Below are positions 35,570-47,126 of a DNA stretch of 64,000 nucleotides, piece after piece. This DNA is from Cepaea nemoralis (Eukaryota; Mollusca; Gastropoda; Stylommatophora; Helicidae). The notes beneath the pieces are model-generated. The model searched no databases. It had not been told where the DNA came from and worked only from the letters and a program-made list of their open reading frames with translations. The first letter of the stretch is position 1. Each line of letters opens with the position of its first letter. Location: contig JACEFZ010011394.1 in assembly GCA_014155875.1 (NCBI GenBank), positions 124,001-188,000 on the forward strand, given 5' to 3'. A program made the position numbers and the translations under genes.

Positions 35570-35970
35570 AAAAAGGTGATGTGGCGTCATGCCATCACCA
35601 GCAGCGCCCATGTTTTCCTCGGGAGTGCCAAAGTTGTCAACACATTTAACTCTCTAATTCCGAAAACATTAGGCAGTTTTTATTGGTTGTGTTTGGAGAG
35701 GCAAGCACACAAGTTGATGACATCTCACACACCAGCTGCCCACATCTGACAGGAAACCGCCCAGACATGGGAAACCCCGCGCTTTCACGGTTTGTGTCAA
35801 TATTTGCCCAAGTGCCTGATGGAGGATTGCCCATAATCGCCGCAACCCGTCTCCGCTCGTCGTGGACTTTCTCGCTCCTACATTCCGGCCAGGTCACCCC
35901 CAGGGAGGAGACTTGTAGTCCCGGCCGGCATGCCACAGGGAAACATGACTCGGTACATTTAGGACTCTTC
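35570..35970. other. unassigned, no gene seen
   Basis: A 96-codon minus-strand frame (35936-35646) has no recognisable domain and no clear splice pair. Confidence 0.4.
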
Positions 35971-35979
35971 CACAGATGG

Positions 35980-36240
35980 GGCAGTTATGTCTTCCACACT
36001 CCGTCTATTTTGCAACTCACAAGACAATTATGTCTTCCACTCTCCGTCCACTTATTCAAGTAACAAGATAAAATTATGTTTTCCACTCTCCATCCAATTA
36101 TTCAAGTCACAAGACAAAATTATGTCTTGCACTCTCCGTCCACTTATTCAAGTAACAAGACACAATTATATCTTCCACTCTCCGTCCACTTATTCAAGTA
36201 ACAAGACACAATTATGTCTTCCACTCTCAGTTCACCCGTT
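35980..36240. repeat. 43-46-bp tandem repeat, about 6 units
   Basis: TTATGTCTTCCACTCTCCGT followed by CCACTTATTCAAGTAACAAG. Confidence 0.93.
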
Positions 36241-36439
36241 AACCTGACAGAACAATTAAAAGTGTTGGCCTCTCCCCACCTGTCGGGTCAAAGCAGCAAC
36301 GCTACAACGACACATCCATTGATTAGCACTTATACAAGAAAGCACACTCAAGTAAGCGCCTACTGTCCACGCCTTGAGACCCACTAGACATATGGTGCTG
36401 ACCCCAACTTTTGTATAGACCAATCGGAACTCCATGGGT

Positions 36440-37350
36440 GCTGTGGTAAGTATCCCCTGGATGCATGTGACCCCCAGATACATCCATGATACCCATGCGA
36501 TCCCCACATACATCCCTTGTACCATGTAACCCCCACATATATCCCTGGTACCATGTAAACCACACATACATACCTGGTACCATGTGACCCCACATACATC
36601 CCTGGTACCATGTGACCCCACATACATCTCAGATACCCATGTGACCCCCACACACATCTCTGATACCCATGTGACCCCCACATACATCTCTGGCACCATG
36701 TGACTCCACATACATCCCTGATACCCATGTGACCCCCTTTTACATCCCTGGTAACATGTGACCACATACATCCCTGGAACCATGTGACCCCATACACATC
36801 GCCGGTACCATGTGACACCCATATACATCTCTGATACCCACGTGACCCCCACATACATCACAGGTACCATGTGACCCCCACATACATCCCTGCTAATAAT
36901 ATGATCCCCACATACATCCCTGGTACCATGTGACCCCACATACATCTGTGGTACCATGTTACACCTACATATATCCCCGGTACCATGTGACCCCACATAC
37001 ATCCCTGCTACCATGTGACCCCCACATACATCACAGGTACCATATGACCCCACATACACCCCTGGCACCATGTGATCCCACATACACCCCTGGTACCATG
37101 TGATCCCACATACACCCCTGGTACCATGTGACCTCACATAACCCCTGCACCATGTGACCCCCACATAATCCCTGGTACCATGTGACCCCACATACACCCC
37201 TGGTACCATTTGACCCCACATACACGCCTCGTACCATGTGACCCCACATACACCCCTGGCACCCAAGTGACCCCACATGCACCCCTGGCACCCATGTGAC
37301 CCCCACATACACCCCTGGCACCTATGTGACCCCAACATACACCCCTGGCA
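36440..37350. repeat. 28-32-bp minisatellite, about 30 units
   Basis: ACATACATCCCTGGTACCAT + GTGACCCC with one- or two-base length variation, so frames rotate. A minus-strand frame stays open for 471 codons (GMYVGSHGTRDVCG type) but is repeat-driven. Confidence 0.93.
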
Positions 37351-37351
37351 C

Positions 37352-37468
37352 CCTGTTAGGCTGGGTCGACCTCGGAGCCCAGCTGTATTTTTCCTGCCTT
37401 GAGAAGGATTCGAACACATAACTTCGGCACCCACAAGCGAGCGTCCTAGCCATTGCACCACCTCTGAC
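37352..37468 (-). repeat. tRNA-like SINE head S6
   Basis: The minus strand reads GGTGGTGCAATGGCTAGGAC (A box, complement of about 37443-37462) and TGTGTTCGAATCC (B box, complement near 37406-37418), followed by a short body that runs directly into the 28-32-bp array. Shares its B-box neighbourhood with S3. Confidence 0.6.
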
Positions 37469-37479
37469 CCACTAAGATA

Positions 37480-37670
37480 CAGGACAGTAGTATAAATAAG
37501 CATGGTATACCATGGTATAAATAAGACACACGAAACAAGAAACAGACAACCAATAAGATAAACAACAGAAGTAGAAATAAGACACGAGACAAGAAACAGA
37601 CAACCAATACAATAAACAACATAAGTAGAAATAAGACACACGAGACAAGAAATAAAAACACCAAAAGTCA
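37480..37670. repeat. ~60-bp tandem repeat, 3 units
   Basis: GACACACGAGACAAGAAACA, GACAACCAATAAGATAAAC and AACAGAAGTAGAAATAA blocks recur. Confidence 0.85.
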
Positions 37671-37879
37671 TCGCATGTAGCTCTCAATGTTTTTATTGCC
37701 CGGCGATGTTTCTTCTTGTTTGTACTGATTTCATTGGTCCGCTATGTGTTCAAACCAATGCCTTTGTGTGTATTCCTGCTGTTTCCTGTGTTACTCAGCG
37801 GCGGACAAGTCTGTGTATTACATTTAATAGAATGGGACTAACTCAACATTTCACAAAAAGGACCTAGGTCAGTTTAGCC

Positions 37880-37919
37880 AACGGGGTGAAAACAGCTGTC
37901 AGCAGAGATGACATATTTT

Positions 37920-37950
<31 letters not shown>

Positions 37951-38150
37951 GGGGTGATGTCTCCGCAATTAAGTTTAGCTGAAATGTGTCTCAACTACCA
38001 ACAGAGATGACATATTTAAATCAATCAATCAATCGATCAGTCAATCAATCAATCAACCAGACAAGTGCCGCCTCCGCAATGAAGATCAGCTGTAATGTGT
38101 CTCAACCATCAACAGAGATGACAGTCCCCAATCAATACATCCCTCAAGTG
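37880..38150. repeat. ~88-bp tandem repeat, 3 units, with (AATC)n
   Basis: Each unit has CAACAGAGATGACATATTT, an (AATC)n run and a CCTCCGCAAT...AGCTGAAATGTGTCTCAA block. Confidence 0.82.
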
Positions 38151-38209
38151 CCACCTCCGTGGTGATGGTCGGCTGAGATGTCCCTTCAAAATCCTCTGTC
38201 CAAATTTCA

Positions 38210-38868
38210 TATACAATGACAGCACATCTCAGAATACATTGACAGTCCATCTGTGAATACATTGACAGTCCATCTGTGAATACATTGACAGTCCATCTTT
38301 GAATACATTGACAGCACACCTCAGAATACATTGACAGTCCATCTGTGAATACAATGACAGCCCATCTGTGAATACATTGACAGTCCATATGTGAATACAT
38401 TGACAGTCCATCTGTGAATACATTGACAGCCCATCAGTGAATACATTGACAGCCCATCTGTGAATACATTGAAAGTCCATCTGTGACTACATTGGCAGTT
38501 CATCTGTGAATATATTGACAGTCCATCTATAAATACATTGACAGTCCATCTCTGAATACATTAACAGTGTATATCTAAATAAATTGACAGTGTGTCTCTG
38601 AATACATTGACAGTGCATGTATGAGTACATTGACAGTGCATATGTTAATACATTGACAGTGCATCTTAGAATACTTTGACAGTACAACTCTGAATACATT
38701 AACAGTTCATCTCCGAATACATTGAGAGCACATCTCAGAATACATTGACAGACAGTCTCTGAATACATTGACAGCACATCTCAGAATACATTGACAGTCC
38801 ATATGTGTATACATTGACAGTATGTATCTAAATACATTGACAGTGCGTCTCTGAATACGATCAGCTTA
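38210..38868. repeat. 23-bp minisatellite, about 28 units
   Basis: Unit TGACAGTCCATCTGTGAATA + CAT. 23-bp spacing checked at 38401/38424. The unit is unrelated in sequence to the larger 23-bp array at 54.3 kb. Confidence 0.93.
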
Positions 38869-38869
38869 A

Positions 38870-39120
38870 GACGGTGCACATCTGAATACACATATGGAAT
38901 GGAAGCGGGTCCTGCACGTCTCGCCCACACAAAGTGAAGAGATCGTATTCAAGTACCAATGTCAATGAGATTATATTCTGTCCAGTGAAGGCTCGGCCGT
39001 GGTCAGGATCTCTGGGGACACTCTGTAGACGTCTTGTTGATATGATGGACATGTTGGCAGATATTATGGCTAATCTTTCTCGAGTTTCCCTGTAAGGCAC
39101 CATGAGATGAAACAATAATA
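38870..39120 (-). other. unassigned; weak candidate exon
   Basis: The minus strand from about 39092, after TTACAG, reads ETRERLAIISANMSIISTRR, then SVPRDPDHGRAFTGQ. It is open and non-repetitive, but no family is recognised and no convincing donor site was found. It could equally be chance. Confidence 0.15.
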
Positions 39121-39245
39121 TAAGACGTCAATCGGGTTTTTTTTCCAATGGAAAACAGAACAACTATAGGTGTTTAATATAACTATTATAGATGTTCAAC
39201 ATAACAATTGTAGAAGTTTAATAGAACACTTATAGATGTTCAGTC
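39120..39245. repeat. ~20-bp tandem repeat (TATAGATGTTCAACATAAC)
   Basis: Diverged units carry on after the LINE-D insertion at 39820-39905. Confidence 0.7.
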
Positions 39246-39778
39246 TAGTTTAAGAATGGAGGTGGAGGCGGTCAGTGCAGCTTTCCGCTGGATGGAGAAT
39301 ACGATACACACACACACATCGTGATTGTAACTGACTCAGAAAGGATGCTGAGGAAGCTGAGGACAGGCAAGCTTCGTTCATAGTAGCTTGCTTTGCTTCA
39401 GAAGTCACAGGTGACAAGCATTGCCTGGATCTTTTCTCCGGGGCATGCCGGTGTGCTGGGGAATGAACAGGCAGACAGATTGGCTGGCTCTGCAAAACTT
39501 GGTGGACTATTGATGCATGATGAGGCAGATGTGGTTGCGGCCTTGTGGGAGCATGTGCACACCTCGGAGCAGCAAATGGATCACCATGGTCTGGCAAGAA
39601 TGCGACAACGAGGAGTAACGAGGGGATCTGGCCGACGATCGACGCTCAGAAGAAAGGCGAGACGGACATATAATCAGATTGCTACTGGTACTAATGGTGT
39701 TGGAACTCTTCGCTGGCTGCTGGGGATGGGGACAGAGCGCTTATGGGAATGCCCCGAATGCTGTGATGTCGGTTCCTA

Positions 39779-39821
<43 letters not shown>

Positions 39822-39831
39822 ATAGATGTTC
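39230..39831 (+). mobile_element. LINE D, 5'-truncated copy
   Basis: The insertion 39242-39819 lies between ttatagatgttc copies (39230-39241, 39820-39831) and ends in (AATC)n. It encodes RNase H remnants (SLRMEVEAVSAAFRWME, FSPGHAGVLGNEQADRLAGS) and the C-terminus ERLWECPECCDVGS (stop near 39777). The flank is itself a short tandem repeat, so the TSD is less decisive than at 22009. Frameshifts near 39330-39400. Confidence 0.8.
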
Positions 39832-39920
39832 TACATATCCTTTACAGACTTTAAGTAGAACAATTACAGATATTCATCAGGACAGTACAGCTGTTCAACA
39901 CAACAATTTACGTCAGTATA

Positions 39921-41065
39921 ACAGGAAACTGCTGCGAACATTAATTGAGCCTTCTACAGAAGTAAACAAAGATCTACACCTTTGCTTTATTGACCACACA
40001 AAGGCTTTCGATAAAGTGAGACATGTCGACATGATGAAGATGCTTACAGATCTACAAATTGCTGGAAAAGACCTTAGACTTGTAAACAAAACATATATTG
40101 GAAACAACAAGCTGCCATAAGAATTGATAATGAAGTAGGTCAATATCAGCCTATTAAAAGAGGTGTGAGACAGGGATGTGTAATGTGTCCAGATCTTCTC
40201 TCACTGAAGAGTGAAAATATTTTCAGAAATGTAGAATATATGAAAAGAATCATCACTGGATGAAGAAACATCAATAACATTAGATATGCAGATGATAGAG
40301 TATTGATTGCAGACAATGAGCAGGATCTGCAACAATTAGTAGATGCGGTTGTTACACACAGTGAACAACGAGGGTTAGAATTAAATTGTAAAAAGACACA
40401 GATTATGGTCGTCATCAAGAAGAAGGAAATACCACAACGTAATATACAAGCAATGGGAATATTCTTAAGCAAGTGAACCGGTACAATTATCTAGGAAGAG
40501 TCATAACATCTGATGGGAGATGTCTTGAAGAGATTAGAACAAGAATCCCCATGGCGAAGGCAGCCTTTTAGAAGATGGAAAACATACTGACCAATACAAA
40601 GATGTAATTTGCAACGGGAAAAAGAGTGTTGGGGTGCTACATTGAATCTGTGATTTTGTATGGATGTGAAGTGTGGACAATGAGCAAACAGGCAGGCTGA
40701 GAAACATCTGATGGCTGTGAAAATTTGGTTTCTGAGGAAAATGCAAAAATACCAAGGACAGACAGAAAAACCAATGACCAAGTCCTACAAGAAACAAATC
40801 AAAACCGTAAACTGATTAGAGAAATTAGACGTAGACAGTCGAAATTATTTGCTCACGTTATGAGAAGAAATAAATTGGAGAACTTGGTGACAACTGGCAA
40901 GATCGAGGGGAAGAGAACAAGGGGAAGGCGGAGAAGTAAATACCTGGGTGGCTTGGCCAAGTGGCATGGTCGAAACAGGAACACTGAGCTGATCCACGAC
41001 TTTGGTGATCGCGTGAGATGGCGAAACATGACAGCCCACGCTTATCGGCATGGCACTGGTGATGA
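39921..41065 (+). pseudogene. LINE A2, diverged relative of LINE A
   Basis: RT and C-terminal region: LHLCFIDHTKAFDKVRH (palm motif A), RGVRQGCVMCPDLLSL, NIRYADDRVLIADN (catalytic YADD), YLGRVITSDGRCLEEIR, RRRQSKLFAHVMRRNKLENL, then RGRRRSKYLGGLAKWHGRN and HAYRHGTG. Frameshifts and stops occur near 40120, 40260, 40470, 40570 and 40690. The endonuclease is absent. Its C-terminal coding segment at 40921-40968 is the closest match in the window to the 47-bp minisatellite at 59.9-61.8 kb. Confidence 0.82.
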
Positions 41066-41316
41066 TAAGAACAGGAAAACCATGTACTAGCTGTACAGTA
41101 ACGAGGGTCCGAGAGGATGTGCACATGAGTAAAATGACGAGTACAACAGCCACAAGCCCTTACCTGAGACGGCAAGCTGGTTTCATGTCCACTCCATGTC
41201 CACGTCACTTCATGTCCACATCAACGTAGATGGAATCGTCCTCATTTCTGTGGAAGAGAACGGATGCTCTCGGTGGAAAATACAGAATGCTGGCATCTCG
41301 GCCAAGACCACACTCG

Positions 41317-41822
41317 TTGAGATGAGATGAGTTGAGTTCAGTTGAGTTGAGTTAAGAACCAACATCACTGCACTCAGGACATTCCCAATCGTGTTCCGTC
41401 CCCTCGTTCAACAGCCAGCGAAGAGTCATACTACTAAACGTTCCCACCACTATCTGATTAAAATTTCTCGTGGTATTACCTCTCTGTTTTGAGATCCTCC
41501 CAAAACCCCTGCCGATTCCCCGCCATCTCATTCTTTCCACATATGGGTTCTCAAGAGGTGCATTCCCTGCCAGCCTATCAGTCTGTTCATTTCCCCGAAA
41601 CCCCGCATGGCCAGGGCAAAACATACATACAAAACCTCTGAAGTGACAATAGCCATTCTACGTGAAACATTCCTTTCTCCACCTTACTAAGCATACTCCA
41701 TGAGGCCGTGATGAATACAGTGCGTGTTGCAGGTCTCCTCTAGCCTCTAGCCAACGGAATGCCGCTGTTACTGCTTCCACCTCCATTCTCATGCTGGAGG
41801 TACTCTCCCTTTTCAAGACTCA
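41317..41822 (-). pseudogene. LINE D-like RNase H and C-terminus, inverted
   Basis: The minus strand encodes SSMRMEVEAVTAAFRWLEAR (Glu motif), CPGHAGFRGNEQTDRLAGN (His, Asp), then TLRWLLNEGTEHDWECPECS and a stop near 41352. The tail is a mixed (AACTC)n/(ATCTC)n. More diverged from D copies than those are from each other, so probably a sister family. Stops and frameshifts upstream. Confidence 0.72.
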
Positions 41823-41831
41823 TCTATTCAT

Positions 41832-42412
41832 TCATTCAGTAGCATGTCCTTTGCAGAACCTCGCTCCCATAACAACCCTCCAAAAAACCTCTCGATCATA
41901 AGCAAGAAATCCCGCGTCCGATACACCCAACTGGAGATCATTCGCCACATCCTGCACCCATCTTCTCTTTGGCCTTCCTCTTCCTCTCTTCCCAGGCATA
42001 TACCCGTCCATTATTGTTCTCTCCAAACTTTCGTGGCGTTTCAAGTGACCAAAATATTTCAATTTTCTTTGTTTTATCGTCTTTAATAGCCAACCTTCTT
42101 CAATATTCAGCTCTTGAAGTATGGATGCATTTGTTCTTTTTTTTTTTTTTTTTTACCCAAGATATTCTTAGAACTCGTCTATAACATTTATATTCAAAGG
42201 CATGTATGCACTGTTCAGCTTGTTTAGTGAGTGTCCATGTCTCACAGGCGTATGTTGCAATGGGAAAGATGCATGCTCTTAAATATCTAATTTGTGAAGT
42301 TCTATCTCTCCCACTTCATAATTTATGCAGTTGTTTTAGTCTTTGGAGAGTAATTGATAGTCGTCATTTAATTTTTGTCATTGTGACACCGTTGTTTTTA
42401 ATCAATGACTAA
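41832..42412 (-). pseudogene. LINE G ORF2 C-terminal fragment
   Basis: The minus strand has LRACIFPIATYACETWTLTK, FEYKCYRRVLRISW, then KYFGHLKRHESLERTIMDGY, PGKRGRGRPKRRWVQDVAND and VVMGARFCKGHATE before a stop at 41832 and a (GAAT)n tail. This is a LINE family distinct from A. An expanded poly-A (poly-T at 42138-42157) breaks the frame. Confidence 0.72.
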
Positions 42413-42608
42413 TCTCGTATACTCTCGTAAGTAACGTGACGACGGTGAGAATCAGCAGAGGTTCGAATCGCGTCAGTAACTTACGGGGTATGTGAGCCGG
42501 CCGCTCAGAAAGCAATGGCAAACTACTGAGCGTAATATTGCCAAGAAATCAACAATCAGCTGAAAGATGCTGATGTTGACAGCGATGTCCTGTAAAGGAT
42601 ATGCAAAA
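42413..42608 (+). repeat. SINE S2, second copy of the S1 family
   Basis: Closely matches S1 on the opposite strand: B box GGTTCGAATC (42460-42469), AAGCAATGGCAAACTACTGA, GATGCTGATGTTGACAGC and TCCTGTAAAGGATATGC. The A-box end is missing, so it is 5'-truncated. It sits directly against the LINE-G fragment. Confidence 0.65.
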
Positions 42609-42669
42609 CATTTTTTTGAATTTCTATTCTGATGTACAAAATTAATTTGCCTTATATTGTATTGTCTCC

Positions 42670-42739
42670 TGATTTGTTCTCATTGTACAGTGAATATATA
42701 ATGAGATCTACAGAAAATATGCCAGGGACCCTGGTTAGT
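42670..42739 (+). pseudogene. LINE-A-like RT scrap
   Basis: Plus strand reads DLFSLYSEYIMR and NMPGTL, matching DLFSLYSEVIMREIKEMPGIL of LINE A. It ends at the (ATC)n tail of the left LINE-A copy, so that copy probably inserted into, or recombined with, an older relative. Confidence 0.55.
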
Positions 42740-45190
42740 CATCATCATCATCATCAAGTGCCGTGCCGGCTGGCGTAGGCGTTCATGGCTCTCCACAGAT
42801 CTCGGTCTTTGGTTTTCTGGATCAACTCTGCTGCTGATATTCCTCCGTGCCACCGTCTCAATCCATCCTGCATCACTTCTCTTGGTCTACCTCTGCCTCT
42901 CTTCCCCTCGATCTTTCCAGTTGTTACGATGTTCTCCAATGCCTCTCTTCTCATCACATGACCGAAGAAAGATGTTTGTCTCTGTCTTATTGTTGTATAT
43001 AATGTTCTAGTTTCATTAGCCTGTTTCAGGCAGTCGTCGTTAGTTACTCTGGCAGTCCAAGGAATTCGCAACATTCGTCTCAGGAACCACATCTCTGTTG
43101 CTTCTAATTTCTTCGTAATGTGTTCATTTACATTCCAAGATTCACTGCCATACAGCAAAACTGGTTCTACATAGCATTTCAGCACTCTCTTTCTTACATT
43201 CAGTGATAGTGACTTATTGCATAAGATACTCTTCATTTTCTGAAATGCGGCTTTTGCCTGCCCTATTCTGCTCCTAATCTCTGTTGTACATCTTCCATCT
43301 GATGTTATAAGTGCCCCTAGGTATCTAAAATTATCAACTTGGTTAAGGATTTTCCCTTCTATTTCTATGTCACATTTTGGTGTCACCATTTTCTTTGATA
43401 TTACCATTGTTACTGTTTTCTTGATATTCAAGGAGAGTCCTTTCCTTGCACTCTCTGTTACTACAACGTCTAATAATTGTTGTAGGTCTGTTGAATTATC
43501 CGCCACCAATACTGTGTCATCTGCATAGCGTATATTATTTATATTATAACCTCAACTAGTATTCCTGGCATCTCTTTGATCTCTCTCATTATTACTTCGC
43601 TATACAGGGAGAAAAGATCTGGTGACAAGACACACCCTTGTCGTACTCCTAGCTTTATCTGTTCGTAACTACCCTCTTTATTTCCCATTTTAATTGCTGC
43701 TACTTGGTTCCAGTAAACATTCTTTATTATTCTTAAATCTTTTCCATCAGTGTTGATATCTTCCAACATTTTAATCAGTTCATCATGTTTTACTTTATCA
43801 AATGCCTTAGTATAATCTATGAAGCACAAATATATGTCTCTCTCTTTCTCTATTGATCTTTCTATTAGTGTCCGTAATGTATAAATTGCATTGTTTGTGC
43901 CCTTTCCTTCCACAAATCCATACTGTTCTTCACTAATTTCCATTTTTATTTTCTTTTTGGTTCTTCTCATTATGATTCTGAGTAGAAGCTTAGTGATATG
44001 GTTTATAAGGTTAATTGTACGAAAATCTTCACAATCAATTGCTCCTGGTCTTTTTGGTATAGCTATAAATACAGATTTCAGCATACCACTGGGTAAATAT
44101 CCACTGCTGTAAATATCATTCAACATTTTGGTTAATATATCTACTCCAAATTCTCCCAATACTTCTAATTCTTCTATTGTGATTTCATCTGGCCCAGCTG
44201 TTTTTCCTTTCTTCATACGTTTCATAGCGTCAGCGACTTCTTCTTTCAGAATAGGTGGACCTTCTAAGTTACTATCTTCTGTTAATTCTTCCCTTTCTCC
44301 TTCATATAATTCTCTTATATACTCATTCCACCTCTTCATTATAGCATCTTCCTCTAATATTATCTTTCCTGTTTTTGATTTCAAACACCCTGTATTTATT
44401 CTTATTTTTCTTCCTGTAAGCTCACTGATTTGTCTGTGCATATTTGTTGCATCTTTAATGGAATTTAATTCAATTTTTTTGCATTGCTCGTTTAACCAAC
44501 TTTCTTTAGCCTTCCCACATTTATCTTTTATTTCTTTATTTATCTTAGCGTATTCTTGTTTGTCATTTTTACTCCGTTTTCTTTTGTCCATCAGTTTTAA
44601 GATATCTTCATTCATCCATTTTTTTCTTAGCTATTTTGCCTCTCTCCGGTAATACTTCTTTGCTAGTTTGATGAATGGAGTCCCTTAACATTTCCCATTG
44701 TTCATCTATACTCTGTATTTTAGTTATTGTATTGTACCTATTTTTCACAGTCACTCTGTATTGTTCTTGCATTTCTTTATCTATTTTCAGAACCTCTTTA
44801 TTAAGTCTCATGTTCTTAACCATTTTTTTCCCTCTCTTTAATCTTACTTTTATTTGTTCACATAGTGGTACATGATCACTATTACAGTATATGTTTTGCC
44901 ATGATGTCTTGGGAAGATAATGTGGTGGTTTCCCCTTGCCTTCCACATCCACATGGTGGTCTTTTTACCTCTGCCTTTGACAGCCATTTCCGACTGTAAG
45001 GACAAGTGAGTGCCCTGCTCTGCTCAGCTGCAGAGTTGTCCACTTATTCCGGTGGATACTCGGTCCCCAGAGCTGTGTTAGCCACACCGTAGTGTGTTTC
45101 CATCCTCTACCACGGGGAGGTGCAGTTGGGATTTTCCCTTCATAAAGTTATGGTCTCTGACCAAAAAACTCTCCAGTACTTTTAGAGGAC
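42740..45190 (-). mobile_element. LINE A, left head-to-head copy (endonuclease deleted)
   Basis: Minus strand: 5' leader (45190-44950), remains of the endonuclease end, linker, RT and C-terminus, then (GAT)n at 42740-42755. Compared with the right copy, about 0.81 kb covering nearly the whole endonuclease (right-copy positions about 45553-46363) is deleted. The 5' leader is the inverted mirror of the right copy's leader. Confidence 0.88.
42754..44952 (-). pseudogene. LINE A left ORF2: linker, RT, C-terminal domain
   Basis: It starts in the deleted-endonuclease join (NSDHVPLCEQIKVRLKRGKK). The linker runs 44900-44350. RT has KKGKTAGPDEITIEELEVL, YLPSGMLKSVFIAIPKRPGA, LCFIDYTKAFDKVKHDEL (motif A) and GVRQGCVLSPDLFSLYSEV. 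A one-base deletion near 43540 shifts frame just before NNIRYADDTVLVADN. The frame then continues through SRIGQAKAAFQKMKS, YGSESWNVNEH, FFGHVMRREALENIVTTG and NAYASRHGT to the stop. RT and palm residues are intact except for the frameshift. Clade RTE- or L1-like, unresolved. Confidence 0.88.
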
Positions 45191-45453
45191 GTAATCAGCA
45201 TAACGTCAGATATTTATATTATGTCCACTAACCAGGGTCCTAACACTAACCAGTCCTCTAAAAGTGCTGGAGAGTTTTGGTCAGAGACCATAACTTTATG
45301 AAGGGAAAATCCCAACTGCACCTCCCCGCGGTAGAGGATGGAAACACACTACGGTGTGGCTAACACAGCTCTGGGGACCGAGTATCCACCGGAATAAGTG
45401 GACAACTCTGCAGCTGAGCAGAGCAGGGCACTCACTTGTCCTGACAGTCGGAA

Positions 45454-45690
45454 ATGGCTGTCAAAGGCAGAGTTAAAAGACCACCATGTGAATGTGGAAG
45501 GCAAGGGGAAACCACCACATTATCTTCCCAAGACTTCATGGCAAAACATATATCAGAGTTAGCGAACGACGTTAATGGCTGTCTTAGGACATCTTCGTCC
45601 GGTAGGGACATTCATGAGCCACAGGTGACACCAGACCGTCATCCAGCTACTGATGGCAAAATCATAACAAAATTAATAAATTTAGAGTAG
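45454..45690 (+). CDS. LINE A small upstream ORF, 78 aa
   Basis: It begins MAVKGRVKRPPCECGRQGET and ends IITKLINLE, stopping inside the start of the endonuclease frame, so the two overlap in different frames (KINKFRVGTWNVRT is read in the other). It is basic and Ser-rich, with a CEC pair, and has no recognisable RRM or coiled coil. It could be a relic ORF1, an N-terminal leader normally joined by frameshifting, or the product of an indel in this copy. Coding status is inferred from position only. Confidence 0.35.
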   Translation: MAVKGRVKRPPCECGRQGETTTLSSQDFMAKHISELANDVNGCLRTSSSGRDIHEPQVTPDRHPATDGKIITKLINLE

Positions 45691-47119
45691 GAACATGGAA
45701 TGTTAGGACATTAAATGAGCTAGGAAAGTTGAACAATGTTCTAAGAGAGATGGATAGCATGAAAATGAATATACTAGGCGTTAGTGAGATGAGATGGAAG
45801 GGATCGGGCAAAATTATAGCTGACAATCACACAATAATTTATTCTGGAGGGGATACACATGAAAAAGGTGTAGGAATAATATTAGACGAAAAAACAGCCA
45901 AGTCAATTAATGAATACTGGTGTATTTCAGATAGAGTTATTATGGTAAAAATCAAAGGCAAACCAATAGATATAAATATTATACAAGTATATGCACCAAC
46001 AACAAGCAGAAGTGATGAAGAAATACAACACTTTTACGACGAAATAGAAATGGTGATGGCTCAAATTGGATCACAAGAAATAAAAATAATACTTGGTGAT
46101 TTTAATGCAAAAGTAGGAAAGGGAAAAAGGGAGGATGTAGTGGGGAATTATGGTTTAGGTACAAGAAATGAAATAGGGGAAAAGCTAATAGAATGGGCAA
46201 ATATCAATGATATGATAATTGGAAACACATGGTTTAAATACCATAAAAGGCGACTGTACACATGGAAAAGCCCTGATAAGAAAATACGCAACCAAATTGA
46301 CTACATACTAATTAATAAAAGATATAGAAATGCTTTAATTAATGTAAAGACAATGCCTGGTGCTGACTGTAATAGTGATCATGTACCACTATGTGGACAA
46401 ATAAAAGTAAGATTAAAGAGAGGGAAAAAAATGGTTAAGAACATGAGACTTAATAAAGAGGTTCTGAAAATAGATAAAGAGATGCAAGAACAATACAGAG
46501 TGACTGTGAAAAATAGGTACAATGCAATAGCTAAAATACAGAGTATAAATGAACAATGGGAAATGTTAAGGGACTCCATTCATCAAACTAGCAAAGAAGT
46601 ATTACCGGAGAGAGGCAAAATAGCTAAGAAAAAATGGATGAATGAAGAAATCTTAAAACTGATGGACAAAAGAAAACAGAGGGAAAATGACAAACAAGAA
46701 TACGCTAAGATAAATAAAGAAATAAAAGATAAATGTGGGAAGGCTAAAGAAAGTTGGTTAAACGAGCAATGCAAAAAAAAATTGAATTAAATTCCATTAA
46801 AGATACAAAAAAATATGCACAGACAAATTAGTGAGTTTACAGGAAGAAAAATAAGAATAAATACAGGGTGTTTGAAATCAAAAACAGGAAAGATATTATT
46901 AGAGGAAGGAGCTATAATGAAGAGGTGGAATGAGTATATAAGAGAATTATATGATGGAGAAAGGGAAGAATTAACAGAAGATAGTAACTTAGAAGGTCCA
47001 CCTATTCTGAAAGAAGAAGTCGCTGACGCTATGAAACGTATGAAGAAAGGAAAAACAGCTGGGCCAGATGAAATCACAATAGAAGAATTAGAAGTATTGG
47101 GAGAATTTGGAGTAGATAT
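45670..47119 (+). pseudogene. LINE A right ORF2: AP-endonuclease and linker
   Basis: Endonuclease motifs in order: VGTWNVRTLNELGKL, NILGVSEMRWKGSG (catalytic Glu), GVGIILDEKTAK, DINIIQVYAPTT, IKIILGDFNAKVG (Asp, Asn), RRLYTWKSPDKKIRNQIDYI and CNSDHVPLCGQI (terminal SDH). All expected catalytic residues are visible. It would nick target DNA to prime reverse transcription. The frame runs to 46790, then extra A residues (46773-46781) shift it; 46815-47119 continues the linker up to GPDEITIEELEVLGEFGVD, where LINE B cuts in. Confidence 0.88.
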
Positions 47120-47126
47120 TAGTTAG

